The position numbers and the translations under genes are program-made. The notes under the pieces are model-generated. The model was not told the origin of the DNA. It ran no database searches and saw only the letters and a program-made list of their open reading frames with translations. 64,000 nt of DNA from Sutcliffiella cohnii (lineage in GTDB: Bacteria > Bacillota > Bacilli > Bacillales > Bacillaceae_I): positions 264,001 to 328,000 of the forward strand of contig NZ_CP018866.1 in NCBI RefSeq assembly GCF_002250055.1. The letters run 5' to 3'. Shown here piece after piece: positions 8,919 to 17,490 of this stretch. The first letter of the stretch is position 1; each line of letters starts with the position of its first letter.

Positions 8919-8932
8919 TGTAAGCGTATTCC
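8919..8932 (+). promoter_or_regulatory. cre-like site in the leader of transporter 2
   Basis: TGTAAGCGTATTCC, 12 of 14 to the CcpA consensus, in the place equivalent to 7092. A further TGAAAGCGTTTTAA at about 9007 is also cre-like. Confidence 0.55.
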
Positions 8933-9046
8933 CTATCCTTTTTAACAAGCACTATAGGGAGGACAAAAGTAAAGTAATAGATTTTCAACTAGTTACAAAG
9001 GGTTTTGAAAGCGTTTTAATCAAACTTAAATAAGGGGGAAAAAATA

Positions 9047-10525
9047 ATGGCAAACAAAGTAGGGGAATTTGCAGAGCAGTACCATAGAGCAAAAATGTGG
9101 CAGATTGGTTTTTTCGCATTAAACAACACAGCTACTAATCTCTATTTATTTATTGTTGGTTTCGTATCATATTACGCAACTGGAATTGCAGGGTTATCAG
9201 TAGTTATTATTAGTTCGATTTTAACAGCGATGAGAGCATTTGACGCCGTAACAGATCCGATTATAGGATTTATCATCGATAAAACGGAAACGAAATTTGG
9301 TAAGTTCCGACCGATGATGATTATAGGGAACGTTATACTAGCGTCTACCGTGTTAATTATGTATAACGTAACACATTTATTACCAGAATCATTCCAATTT
9401 CTATTTTTTGTATTTATTTATGCTATTTATATCGTTGGATATACGCTTCAAACTGCAGTAACGAGAGCAGCGCAAACAGTTTTAACAAATCATCCGAAGC
9501 AGCGCCCACTTTTCACTATTTTTGATGCAACGTATAATGTTGGTATATTTACGGGTGGTCAAATATTTGTGGCTTCCTATTTAATGGTGAAACATGGCAA
9601 CGAATTCAATATGGGATTATTCACAGAATTAAATACTTATGCAATAATTATTTCTGCATTATTTACTATTTTAGCTGTAACAGCAATTGCTCCAAAAGAC
9701 CGTAAAGAATATTTCGGATTAGCTGAAAAAGCGGTAAAAGTTAAATTTCGTGATTATTGGCCAGTATTAAAAAGTAATCGTCCACTTCAAATGTTAGTTA
9801 TTGCAGCATCAACTGATAAACTAGCAAACTTAGTACTTCGCCAACCGGTAGTATATGTTATGTTCTTCGGTATTTTACTTGGAGACTATGCATTAAGTGG
9901 TACTATTTCATTAATTGTTATTATACCAACCATTTTAATTACATTCCTTGGGGTAAGGTATGCTGGAAAATTAGGGCTGAAAAAAGCGTTAGTTGGAGCT
10001 ACTTGGGGAGGATTAATTAGTGCAATCGCTCTATCCATATATTTAATGATGATAGACACTGCAACAATTTCTCTAACAAATATTGGCATAACTACGATCG
10101 TTTTCTTAGTTTTATATGCACTTTTAAAAGGTTTAACTGGTTTATCAAGTTCAATTGTTATCCCTATGATTGCAGACGTTTCAGATTATGAAACTTATAA
10201 ATCTGGTCGATATGTACCAGGTATGGTAGGTACTCTCTTCTCGTTTGTGGATAAAATGGTTTCATCGTTAGCGCCGGCAATCGTTGGGTTCTTAGTAGCA
10301 ACGATTGGATATACGGATGCTTTACCGCAAGTTGGAGAAGCATTAACACCGTCATTAATGGTCATGACACTAGTACTAATGTTTGGAATTCCAGCTGTTG
10401 GTCTCGCAATTTCCCTTATAGCGATGAAGTTCTATAACTTAGATGGAACGAAGATGGAGGAAATTCAAGCTTCTATTGCAGAAGTGAAACGCAGTGCAAA
10501 TAACGATAATAAACAAGCAGTGTAA
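9047..10525 (+). CDS. GPH family sugar cation symporter 2
   Basis: A 492-residue twelve-helix transporter with AFDAVTDPIIGFIID, KFGKFRP and DVSDYETYKSGRYVPG motifs, closely similar in sequence to transporter 1 along its length. A strong AAGGGGGAAAAAATA site precedes the ATG. It has its own promoter, operator, cre-like sites and terminator. The two copies may differ in specificity (for example an aldonate against a uronide); nothing in the sequence decides this. Confidence 0.9.
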   Translation: MANKVGEFAEQYHRAKMWQIGFFALNNTATNLYLFIVGFVSYYATGIAGLSVVIISSILTAMRAFDAVTDPIIGFIIDKTETKFGKFRPMMIIGNVILASTVLIMYNVTHLLPESFQFLFFVFIYAIYIVGYTLQTAVTRAAQTVLTNHPKQRPLFTIFDATYNVGIFTGGQIFVASYLMVKHGNEFNMGLFTELNTYAIIISALFTILAVTAIAPKDRKEYFGLAEKAVKVKFRDYWPVLKSNRPLQMLVIAASTDKLANLVLRQPVVYVMFFGILLGDYALSGTISLIVIIPTILITFLGVRYAGKLGLKKALVGATWGGLISAIALSIYLMMIDTATISLTNIGITTIVFLVLYALLKGLTGLSSSIVIPMIADVSDYETYKSGRYVPGMVGTLFSFVDKMVSSLAPAIVGFLVATIGYTDALPQVGEALTPSLMVMTLVLMFGIPAVGLAISLIAMKFYNLDGTKMEEIQASIAEVKRSANNDNKQAV

Positions 10526-10548
10526 TAAAAAGCTTTTAATAGATAATG

Positions 10549-10583
10549 GAGGGCTCCTAAAATTAAGCGGAGCTCTCTTTTTA
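10549..10583 (+). terminator. Terminator of transporter 2
   Basis: AGGGCTCC and GGAGCTCT arms with a TTTTT tail. Confidence 0.75.
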
Positions 10584-10601
10584 TGTTCTAAATACAAAGT
10601 A

Positions 10602-10623
10602 GGGTCAGAGAATGTTCTGACCC
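10602..10623 (-). terminator. Hairpin at the 3' end of the ROK gene
   Basis: GGGTCAGA and TCTGACCC, a perfect dyad just past the stop codon of the minus-strand ROK gene. Confidence 0.6.
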
Positions 10624-10633
10624 AAGAGTAATA

Positions 10634-11794
10634 TCATTCCACCGTCAAACACAAATCTGATATACAAAAGAAATTTTGAATCGCTAATGCACAGGCACCC
10701 ATAATACATGCTTTATTGCCAAAATCGGAAATAAGTAAGCGGCTGAAATGGCCGACAGATGAATGAAGTTTAGTTTTAATTTTTTCTTCTGTTTCTGGAA
10801 AAAGTTGTAGTAATTCACTATTTATTATTAAAGTTTCCGGGTTATATAAATTAATAATATTGTTAACACCAATAGCTAAATAGTTAATGTATTTGTCTAG
10901 ATCATTCATAATTTGCGAATCTGCTTTGTCAATCAAATTAGCAATTTCTTCATACGTTAAAACTTCTGATTGTGCTGTTTTACATAATTGCTTCATAAAA
11001 CTTGCTTCAGATGCGTATTGCTCCCAGCATCCGGCGTTTCCACATTTACAGCGTATTCCGTCAGGCATAATAATCATATGGCCAATTTCTCCAGCGTAAC
11101 CGTGGTGTCCCTTTAACGTTTCACCGTTTACGATTATACCAAGACCGATCCCAGAATATAACGTAACGGACAGTAAGTTATCACTTTGATGATGCTTAAA
11201 TACTTTTTCTGCAAAAGAGCAAAGATTGGCGTTGTTTTCAATATAAATAGGAATACCGGTTTTTTCTTCTAGACCTTTCTTTAAATCAACATTTCTCCAT
11301 TGATGATGTGGGACGAAAAAGATTTTCTCATCCTTATTGACGATCCCGTGAATCCCGATAACCACTCCGACTAAACCATAGGAAGAGTGAGCGCACTGGT
11401 CTTGAAAGCTCATAATATGTTCTAATAACAACGCTTCAATTTCTTCGTAATCAGAAGTATTTATACTAATACATTTGCTACTTACTTCTTTTCCAAGTAG
11501 GTTGGAAAGATTAAAGGAAATAGTCTCTTGATCTAAATCTATCCCTAACGCATAACCAGCGTTTTCATTTATCGAAAGCATAATCGGTCTTCTGCCGAGA
11601 TTTTTATGTTCAAGCTGTGTTTCAAAAATAAGTTCTTCCTTTAACATTTCAGAAACTTGAACAGATATAGTTGCTTTATTTAATCCCGTTATTTTTGCAA
11701 GGTCTGCGCGAGAAATCATTCCATGTTCGATGATCTTGCTTATGATGATACTGCGGTTTATTTTCTTAATATAGGAAGCGTCTCCCGTAACCAT
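10634..11794 (-). CDS. ROK family (XylR/NagC-type) transcriptional repressor
   Basis: About 386 residues: an N-terminal winged helix (ISRADLAKITGLNKATISVQV, partial motif shown), then a ROK sugar-kinase-like domain with the zinc motif region CKCGNAGCWEQYAS (about residue 245) and GLGIIVNGETLKGHHGYAGEIGHM in part. The start at 11794 follows AGGAGGGGTATT; the upstream in-frame ATG at 11881 lies within the operator. It faces away from the larA-type gene and shares a 25-bp operator type with both transporter promoters, so it is the local repressor. By family, an imported sugar or its derivative relieves repression. Confidence 0.9.
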   Translation of the reverse strand: MVTGDASYIKKINRSIIISKIIEHGMISRADLAKITGLNKATISVQVSEMLKEELIFETQLEHKNLGRRPIMLSINENAGYALGIDLDQETISFNLSNLLGKEVSSKCISINTSDYEEIEALLLEHIMSFQDQCAHSSYGLVGVVIGIHGIVNKDEKIFFVPHHQWRNVDLKKGLEEKTGIPIYIENNANLCSFAEKVFKHHQSDNLLSVTLYSGIGLGIIVNGETLKGHHGYAGEIGHMIIMPDGIRCKCGNAGCWEQYASEASFMKQLCKTAQSEVLTYEEIANLIDKADSQIMNDLDKYINYLAIGVNNIINLYNPETLIINSELLQLFPETEEKIKTKLHSSVGHFSRLLISDFGNKACIMGACALAIQNFFCISDLCLTVE

Positions 11795-11848
11795 AATACC
11801 CCTCCTAAAAATCTCACTTTTTGTTTGACGGAAATATCTCCTAATGGT

Positions 11849-11886
11849 ATTATACAGGTAGTTAGTTTGTTTGGTAAACAAATTAA
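11849..11886 (-). promoter_or_regulatory. ROK gene promoter with overlapping operator
   Basis: On the minus strand the -10 is TATAAT (complement of 11849-11854) and a TTACCA -35 lies 17 bp upstream (11872-11877). The operator TTAGTTTGT, 7 bp, ACAAATTAA (11862-11886) covers the -35 and spacer, with one mismatch in the dyad. This indicates autoregulation. Confidence 0.75.
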
Positions 11887-11990
11887 TTAAAAAATGTTTT
11901 AAACAAACTAATAGAAACTAAGAATGATGCAGATAACTAATGATAGTGAATTGTGACCTATAGTTAGTATAAAACCGCTGTTCTGTATGT

Positions 11991-12004
11991 TGTAAGGGAT
12001 TACA
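11991..12004. promoter_or_regulatory. cre-like palindrome upstream of the larA-type gene
   Basis: TGTAAGGGATTACA, the third site in the cluster with the TGWAARGGMTTACA pattern (others at 7026 and 8859). Confidence 0.45.
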
Positions 12005-12074
12005 TGTAAATATTATTATTGGAATGATATTCATTTTATCTAAGCTACGTAATTGAAGGAGTGGATGAAAAGGA

Positions 12075-13343
12075 ATGGGAATTCTTCAAGAACTGTTAAA
12101 AGATATTCCAGTACCGAAAATGGCGAAAGTCAGAGTGAATTTTGATGAATCAAAGATTGAAGATTTAGGGTCTGCTTTAATGGAAAAATTAGACCAAGAA
12201 CATATTCGTGCAACGGTAAAGCCTGGAATGGAAATTGCAGTAGCGGTTGGTAGTAGAGGTCTAGATCGTCTCGTTGAGTTAACTGCAGTGACGGTGAAAT
12301 TTTTGAAAGACTTAGGTGCAAAACCATTTATCGTCCCAAGTATGGGAAGTCACGGTGGTGCAACAGCGGAAGGGCAACGTGAAGTATTAGCTCATCTTGG
12401 CGTTACAGAAGAGAGCGCTGGTTGTGAAATTCGTTCATCTATGGAAGTAGTGAAAATTGATGAACTTGAAAATGGTTTACCTATTTATGTAGATAAATAT
12501 GCTTCAGAAGCAGATGGAATTGTCATCATCAATCGCGTAAAACCTCATACAGCGTTTAGAGGTCCGGTTGAAAGTGGCATTATGAAAATGATTAGTATTG
12601 GATTAGGGAAACAAAAAGGAGCAGAAGCTTGTCATCAGCTTGGCTTTAAATATATGGCGGAAAATGTACCCGCAATGGCAAAAGTGATTATGGAAAAAAA
12701 GCCTGTTTTATTTGGAGTGGCAACTGTTGAAAATGCATTTGATAAAGTTGCGCTTGTTGATGTGTTAACTCCAGATGAAATTAAAGAAAAAGAATCAGCC
12801 TTACAAGAAAAGGCGAAAGGGCTATTGCCTAAATTATTTTTCAAAGATTTAGATGTACTTGTCATTAATCAAATTGGGAAAAACATTAGTGGCGATGGGA
12901 TGGATCCGAACATAACTGGTCGTTATCCAACTCCGTATGCTCATGGTGGCCCAGAAGTGAATAAAATGGTCGTTCTAGACTTAACTCCTGAAACAGAAGG
13001 AAATGCAAATGGAGTAGGAACAGCAGATTTTACAACGCAACGCCTTGTAGACAAAATGGACCGTGAAGCAACATATGCAAACGGATTAACGTCAACAGTT
13101 GTTGCTCCTACGAAAATCGCGACAACGTTACCGAACGACCGCGAAACAATTAAAGCTGCTATTAAAACTTGTAATATTTTAGATTTTACAACAGTTAAAT
13201 TAGTTCGTATTAATAACACTTTAGAAATTAGTGAAATAGAAGTTTCTGAACCGCTACTAGATTATGTGAACAATCATCCGAATATGGAAGTTGTTTCAGA
13301 CCTTTACGATTGGTCGTTTAATGAAGAAGGAAACTTAGCATAA
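12075..13343 (+). CDS. LarA-type nickel-pincer racemase/epimerase (candidate D-gluconate/D-mannonate 2-epimerase)
   Basis: A 422-residue member of the lactate racemase (LarA, DUF2088) superfamily. Visible are SMGSHGGATAEGQ (about residue 91, the first His region), the KPHTAFRGPVESGIMKM segment (about 157-174), where His and Lys fall where LarA has its catalytic His and cofactor-linked Lys, and a C-terminal domain. The cofactor genes larE, larB and larC lie in the same cluster. Known superfamily members racemise lactate or malate or epimerise gluconate at C2. A gluconokinase-like kinase and a mannonate-type SDR next door favour an aldonate epimerase; this is inference. Confidence 0.82.
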   Translation: MGILQELLKDIPVPKMAKVRVNFDESKIEDLGSALMEKLDQEHIRATVKPGMEIAVAVGSRGLDRLVELTAVTVKFLKDLGAKPFIVPSMGSHGGATAEGQREVLAHLGVTEESAGCEIRSSMEVVKIDELENGLPIYVDKYASEADGIVIINRVKPHTAFRGPVESGIMKMISIGLGKQKGAEACHQLGFKYMAENVPAMAKVIMEKKPVLFGVATVENAFDKVALVDVLTPDEIKEKESALQEKAKGLLPKLFFKDLDVLVINQIGKNISGDGMDPNITGRYPTPYAHGGPEVNKMVVLDLTPETEGNANGVGTADFTTQRLVDKMDREATYANGLTSTVVAPTKIATTLPNDRETIKAAIKTCNILDFTTVKLVRINNTLEISEIEVSEPLLDYVNNHPNMEVVSDLYDWSFNEEGNLA

Positions 13344-13386
13344 TTTATACAAACTTAACGATATGGAAAAGGGAGAGGAATTTATA

Positions 13387-14157
13387 ATGACACGTTTATT
13401 TGACTTAACAGGAAAAACAGCAGTAGCAATCGGTGGAAATAGTGTACTAGGATCTTCAATCGCGCACGGTCTTGCAGAGCATGGAGCAAGCATTGCCATC
13501 GTTGGACGTAACTTAGATAAAGCAAACGAAGTAGTAAAAGAAATCGAAAGCAATGGTGGAAAAGCGAAAGCATTCCAAGCAGACGTTAGCTCTAAAGAAG
13601 CGATAGTTCAAGTTGCAGATGAAATTGAAAAATGGTCTGGCGGTTGGGACATTTTATTAAATGCACCAGGTAAAAATAGTTCAACACCTTTCTTCGATCT
13701 TGATATGGAAGAATGGGACGACATTATGGACGTTAACTTAAAAGGTATCGTATTAACAACGCAAATCTTTGCGAAAAGAATGATTGAACAAGAGAGAAAA
13801 GGAAGCATTATTAACATTTCTTCCGTATCTTCTACAACACCATTATCTAAAGTATTTACGTATTCTGTATCAAAAGCTGGTTTAAACAGTGCAACACAAT
13901 TTTTAGCACGTGAATTTGCACCACATGGTATTCGTGTAAATGCCATTATTCCTGGATTCTTCCCAGCAGAACAAAACAAAAAGATTTTAAGCCCAGAGCG
14001 TATTGAGTCTATCATGAACCATACACCGATGAATCGTTTCGGAACTCCTGATGAGCTTCAAGGTGCAGCTGTTTGGTTAGCTTCTGAAAATGCTTCTAGC
14101 TTCGTAACTGGTGCGTTAATCCGTGTTGATGGCGGATTTGGCAGCATGACAATATAA
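13387..14157 (+). CDS. SDR family oxidoreductase (D-mannonate oxidoreductase or gluconate 5-dehydrogenase-like)
   Basis: A 256-residue classical short-chain dehydrogenase: cofactor loop GGNSVLGS near residue 14, Ser in NISSVSS (about 142), YSVSK catalytic Tyr/Lys (about 156-160), PGFFPAEQNK and C-terminal SSFVTGALIRVDGGF. The PAEQN and SSFVTG...VDGGF segments are typical of the SDR subgroup acting on fructuronate/mannonate or 5-ketogluconate. The ATG at 13387 with GGGAGAGG upstream is preferred over 13363. It lies 43 bp after the larA-type gene, in one operon. It would supply or remove the aldonate used by that epimerase. Confidence 0.85.
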   Translation: MTRLFDLTGKTAVAIGGNSVLGSSIAHGLAEHGASIAIVGRNLDKANEVVKEIESNGGKAKAFQADVSSKEAIVQVADEIEKWSGGWDILLNAPGKNSSTPFFDLDMEEWDDIMDVNLKGIVLTTQIFAKRMIEQERKGSIINISSVSSTTPLSKVFTYSVSKAGLNSATQFLAREFAPHGIRVNAIIPGFFPAEQNKKILSPERIESIMNHTPMNRFGTPDELQGAAVWLASENASSFVTGALIRVDGGFGSMTI

Positions 14158-14191
14158 TAAAACACATACAATAAAATAGTTAGAGGATGTA

Positions 14192-14257
14192 ATGTTAGCT
14201 ACTTGAACGGTATGCGAATAGATAGAAAAAACATTTGAAAATGTAAGTAGCTAACAT
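14192..14257. promoter_or_regulatory. Long inverted repeat between the SDR gene and larE
   Basis: ATGTTAGCTACTT (14192-14204) and AAGTAGCTAACAT (14245-14257) are a perfect 13-bp inverted repeat with a 40-nt loop. There is no T run, so it is not a simple terminator; it may be a leader structure or a spacer element controlling the cofactor genes. Confidence 0.6.
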
Positions 14258-14330
14258 CTACTATTAGAAACGATAGACGCCTTTAATTTTTTTGGTGCGA
14301 AAGTTTTCTAATTAGAAGGGAGAGTGGAGA

Positions 14331-15134
14331 ATGCTAACTGAGAAATATGACACATTACAGTCTATTCTCCGAGAAATGGGAAGCGTCGTTGTAGCATTTT
14401 CTGGTGGAGTGGATAGTACGTTTCTATTAAAAGTTGCGGTTGATACGTTAGGAAAAGATAGAGTATTAGCAGTGACAGCGGATTCTGAAACATATCCATC
14501 TAGTGAACTAGAAGAAGCGCGAGCATTGGCTAGTCGAATAGGTGTAGAGCATCAAGTAATCGAAACATCAGAGTTAGCAATTCCAGGCTACGCAGAAAAC
14601 ACGCAAAACAGATGTTATTTTTGCAAAAGTAGTTTATTCGACCATATACTGCCTGTTTTAGAAGAGAAGGGGTTCACAAATATCGTTTACGGTGTCATAG
14701 CGGACGATAAAAATGAACACCGTCCCGGTATGAAGGCGGCAAAAGAAAAAGGAATTCGAGGTCCATTGTTAGAAGCTGACTTATATAAGGAAGAAATAAG
14801 AGAGCTTTCAAAAGAAAAAGACCTACCAACATGGAATAAACCTTCGTTTGCATGTCTTTCTTCTCGAATTGCTTATGGAGAATATATTACGCAAGAAAAG
14901 CTAACAAAAGTAGAAAAAGCCGAAGCTTATTTAAAAAGCTTAGGTATTCGCCAAGTTCGTGTTCGTACACATGAAGAAATTGCAAGAATAGAAGTAGAAC
15001 CGAACGATATGCCGATTGTTTTACAAAAGCACGAAACGATTTCAAAGCAATTACAACAATTCGGTTATAAATACATTACACTAGACTTAGTTGGCTATCA
15101 AAGTGGTAGTATGAATAAAGTGTTATCGCTTTAA
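14331..15134 (+). CDS. larE: LarE, ATP-dependent sacrificial sulfur transferase
   Basis: A 267-residue PP-loop enzyme with SGGVDSTFL (residues 24-32) and the CYFCKSSLF cysteine motif. In the nickel-pincer nucleotide pathway LarE adenylates and sulfurates the two carboxylates of pyridinium-3,5-biscarboxylic acid mononucleotide, in some species giving up its own cysteine sulfur. In this copy there are several cysteines (NRCYFCK and FACLSSR), so a cluster-bearing, non-sacrificial type cannot be excluded. GGGAGAGTGGAGA precedes the ATG. Confidence 0.93.
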   Translation: MLTEKYDTLQSILREMGSVVVAFSGGVDSTFLLKVAVDTLGKDRVLAVTADSETYPSSELEEARALASRIGVEHQVIETSELAIPGYAENTQNRCYFCKSSLFDHILPVLEEKGFTNIVYGVIADDKNEHRPGMKAAKEKGIRGPLLEADLYKEEIRELSKEKDLPTWNKPSFACLSSRIAYGEYITQEKLTKVEKAEAYLKSLGIRQVRVRTHEEIARIEVEPNDMPIVLQKHETISKQLQQFGYKYITLDLVGYQSGSMNKVLSL

Positions 15135-15137
15135 AAT

Positions 15138-15164
15138 AAAAGGCTTTGGAATCCAAAGCCTTTT
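15138..15164 (+). terminator. Terminator after larE
   Basis: AAAGGCTTTGG and CCAAAGCC arms with a TTTT tail. The downstream kinase may therefore have its own promoter or depend on read-through. Confidence 0.8.
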
Positions 15165-15244
15165 CTAAACTAGGGAGAAAGTATAAAATAATCGTGATGA
15201 TAACAGCTTAAAGTCTGTAATAAAAAATGTTAGGAAGATGCATC

Positions 15245-16720
15245 GTGTCTAGAGAATTCGTCATCGGTCTTGATATCGGAACAACAAGTGTAAAGGCTTG
15301 TGTTTTTCATTTAAATGGAAAACTAGTGGCTGAAGTGGAGAAAATGAACACGTTCCACTATCCGAAACAAGGATGGGTTGAACAAGACCCAGTAGAGATT
15401 GAACGAGCAGCAGTAGTAGCAATTAAAGAAGTAATGGAAGAAGCTTCTATCACTAAAGATGAATTATTAACGATAGGTTTTTCCGCAGCTATGCATTCGA
15501 TTCTTTGCGTAGGAGAAGATGGAAAAGCTATTTCCCCAGCACTTATATGGGCAGACGGTAGAAGTGACGGACAAGCACAACGTTTAGATGAAAAGATGGG
15601 AGAGGAAGTGTACAAAAAGACAGGTACGCCAATTCACCCAATGACGCCTCTAAACAAATTGCTTTGGATGAAAGAAAACGAGTATGAGCCATATAGAAAC
15701 GCTGCTTACTTTATGTCAGTAAAAGAATATGTTTTCTACCGTTGGTTTAACAAACGAGTAATTGACTATTCGATGGCTTCAGCAACAGGTCTTTTTAACC
15801 CAGCAACTTTAAGTTGGGAAAAAAGTTTACTAGAGCTTACAAACGTTGAAGAAAACCAACTATCTGAAATTGTTGCACCAACGACAATTTTTACAGAAAT
15901 AGATGAAAGAGTTGCAGCCGAAATGGGAATCAATCGTGACCTTCCATTTGTCATCGGTTCAGCAGATGGACAGCTCGCAAACTTAGGAATAGGTGCAATC
16001 CTCCCTGGTGAAGTAGCTGTTTCTGTTGGGACAAGCGGTGCAATTCGTCAGTTAACAAAAGGTGTGAAGGTTAGTGAGGAAAGAGAAACTTTCTGTTACT
16101 CCTTTACTGCGGACACTGCCATTATAGGAGGTCCTACCAATAATGGTGGCATTGCTTTACAATGGGCAAAAGACCTATTAAACTTTGAAGGAAGCTTTGA
16201 AGAGTTACTTGCAGAAGCAGAAAAAGTTGCTCCTGGTGCAGACGGCCTTATTTTCTTACCGTACGTAAATGGCGAAAGAGCTCCAATCTGGAACCAAAAA
16301 GCGAAAGGTAGCTTTCATGGAGTAACATTAACGCATAAAAGAGAGCATTTCATTCGTGCAGTTTTAGAAGGAATTACTTTTAATCTATACCAAATAGGGA
16401 ATGCTTTAGAAAGACTTGCTGGTGAATCAGAGAAGATTTATGTAAACGGTGGTCTTGCTAGATCTCCATTATGGTTAAGCATGATGGCGAATGTATTTAA
16501 TGCAGAAATATATGTTCCAGAAAGTCACCATAGTGCCGCTTGGGGTGCAGCGTGGACAGGCTTAGTTGGAATAGGGAAAGTAAACTCATTTGAGGAAATT
16601 AAAGAAAACATTCCAATGAGTGCACCAGTAAAACCAGATGAGCAAACAAGTAAACTTTATAAACAGCTGTATAAAGATTACGAAAAACTTGCAAAAGATA
16701 TGGTAAAGCATTTTAACTAG
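15245..16720 (+). CDS. gntK: FGGY family carbohydrate kinase, gluconokinase-like
   Basis: About 491 residues with the N-terminal phosphate loop IGLDIGTTSVKA, AMHSILCVGEDG, the segment TGTPIHPMTPLNKLLWMK typical of FGGY gluconokinases, and the C-terminal FGGY ATP-binding motifs (VNGGLARSPLW about residue 400). It would phosphorylate D-gluconate to 6-phosphogluconate. The GTG at 15245 follows AGGAAG with normal spacing; the ATG at 15227 has none. It lies between larE and larB, which ties the nickel enzyme to aldonate use. Xylulokinase-type activity is the main alternative. Confidence 0.85.
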   Translation: MSREFVIGLDIGTTSVKACVFHLNGKLVAEVEKMNTFHYPKQGWVEQDPVEIERAAVVAIKEVMEEASITKDELLTIGFSAAMHSILCVGEDGKAISPALIWADGRSDGQAQRLDEKMGEEVYKKTGTPIHPMTPLNKLLWMKENEYEPYRNAAYFMSVKEYVFYRWFNKRVIDYSMASATGLFNPATLSWEKSLLELTNVEENQLSEIVAPTTIFTEIDERVAAEMGINRDLPFVIGSADGQLANLGIGAILPGEVAVSVGTSGAIRQLTKGVKVSEERETFCYSFTADTAIIGGPTNNGGIALQWAKDLLNFEGSFEELLAEAEKVAPGADGLIFLPYVNGERAPIWNQKAKGSFHGVTLTHKREHFIRAVLEGITFNLYQIGNALERLAGESEKIYVNGGLARSPLWLSMMANVFNAEIYVPESHHSAAWGAAWTGLVGIGKVNSFEEIKENIPMSAPVKPDEQTSKLYKQLYKDYEKLAKDMVKHFN

Positions 16721-16734
16721 GGAGGAAGACTCCT

Positions 16735-17490
16735 ATGCTAGAAGAAATTTTAAAAGAAGTACAAGAAGGTTCGATCACAATAGAGCAAGCGAAAGAAAAG
16801 CTAGCTACGTTTGAAAACTTAGGGTTTGCGAAAGTGGACCATCATCGTAAAAAAAGACAAGGCATACCAGAAGTTGTTTTCGGTGAAGGCAAAACAGCGG
16901 AACAAATCATTTCCATCGCTAAAGCTTTACGCGAGAAAAACAATCAAGTGTTAGTAACGAGAATTTCGAAGGATAAAGCAGAATTAGTAAAGGCTGTTCT
17001 TCCACAATTCACGTATGCAGAAGTAGCTCAAATCCTTTATTGGAAGGATGAAAAGGCACCGCTTCGTAACAATGAAGGATACATCGCGGTTGTAGCGGCA
17101 GGCACGTCTGATTTAAGAGTGGCGGAAGAAGCGGCAATAACGGCAGAAGTGCTTGGCAGTAAAGTACATCGTATTTATGATGTAGGAGTGGCTGGTATTC
17201 ATCGATTGTTAAGTCATGCGGAAGAGATTCAAAACGCAACCGTATCGGTAGTCGTAGCTGGAATGGAAGGAGCGCTCCCGAGTGTCGTAGGTGGCCTCGT
17301 ATCCCATCCAGTTATAGCAGTTCCGACAAGCATCGGTTACGGAGCAAACTTTCAAGGATTATCTGCACTATTAACGATGTTAAACTCTTGTGCATCCGGA
17401 ATTAGTGTTGTGAATATCGATAACGGCTTCGGTGGAGGATACAACGCTGTTTTAATTCATCAACTCGCACAAAAGGAGAAAAGTGAATAA
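16735..17490 (+). CDS. larB: LarB, nickel-pincer cofactor biosynthesis carboxylase
   Basis: A 251-residue protein with the PurE-like C-terminal domain (GTSDLRVAEEAAITAEVLG about residue 122, GMEGALPSVVGGLV about 180, PTSIGYGA). LarB carboxylates nicotinic acid adenine dinucleotide and cleaves it to give the biscarboxylate mononucleotide, the first step of the pathway. GGGAGGAAGACTCCT precedes the ATG. Its stop overlaps the larC start (TAATG), which indicates translational coupling. Confidence 0.93.
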   Translation: MLEEILKEVQEGSITIEQAKEKLATFENLGFAKVDHHRKKRQGIPEVVFGEGKTAEQIISIAKALREKNNQVLVTRISKDKAELVKAVLPQFTYAEVAQILYWKDEKAPLRNNEGYIAVVAAGTSDLRVAEEAAITAEVLGSKVHRIYDVGVAGIHRLLSHAEEIQNATVSVVVAGMEGALPSVVGGLVSHPVIAVPTSIGYGANFQGLSALLTMLNSCASGISVVNIDNGFGGGYNAVLIHQLAQKEKSE

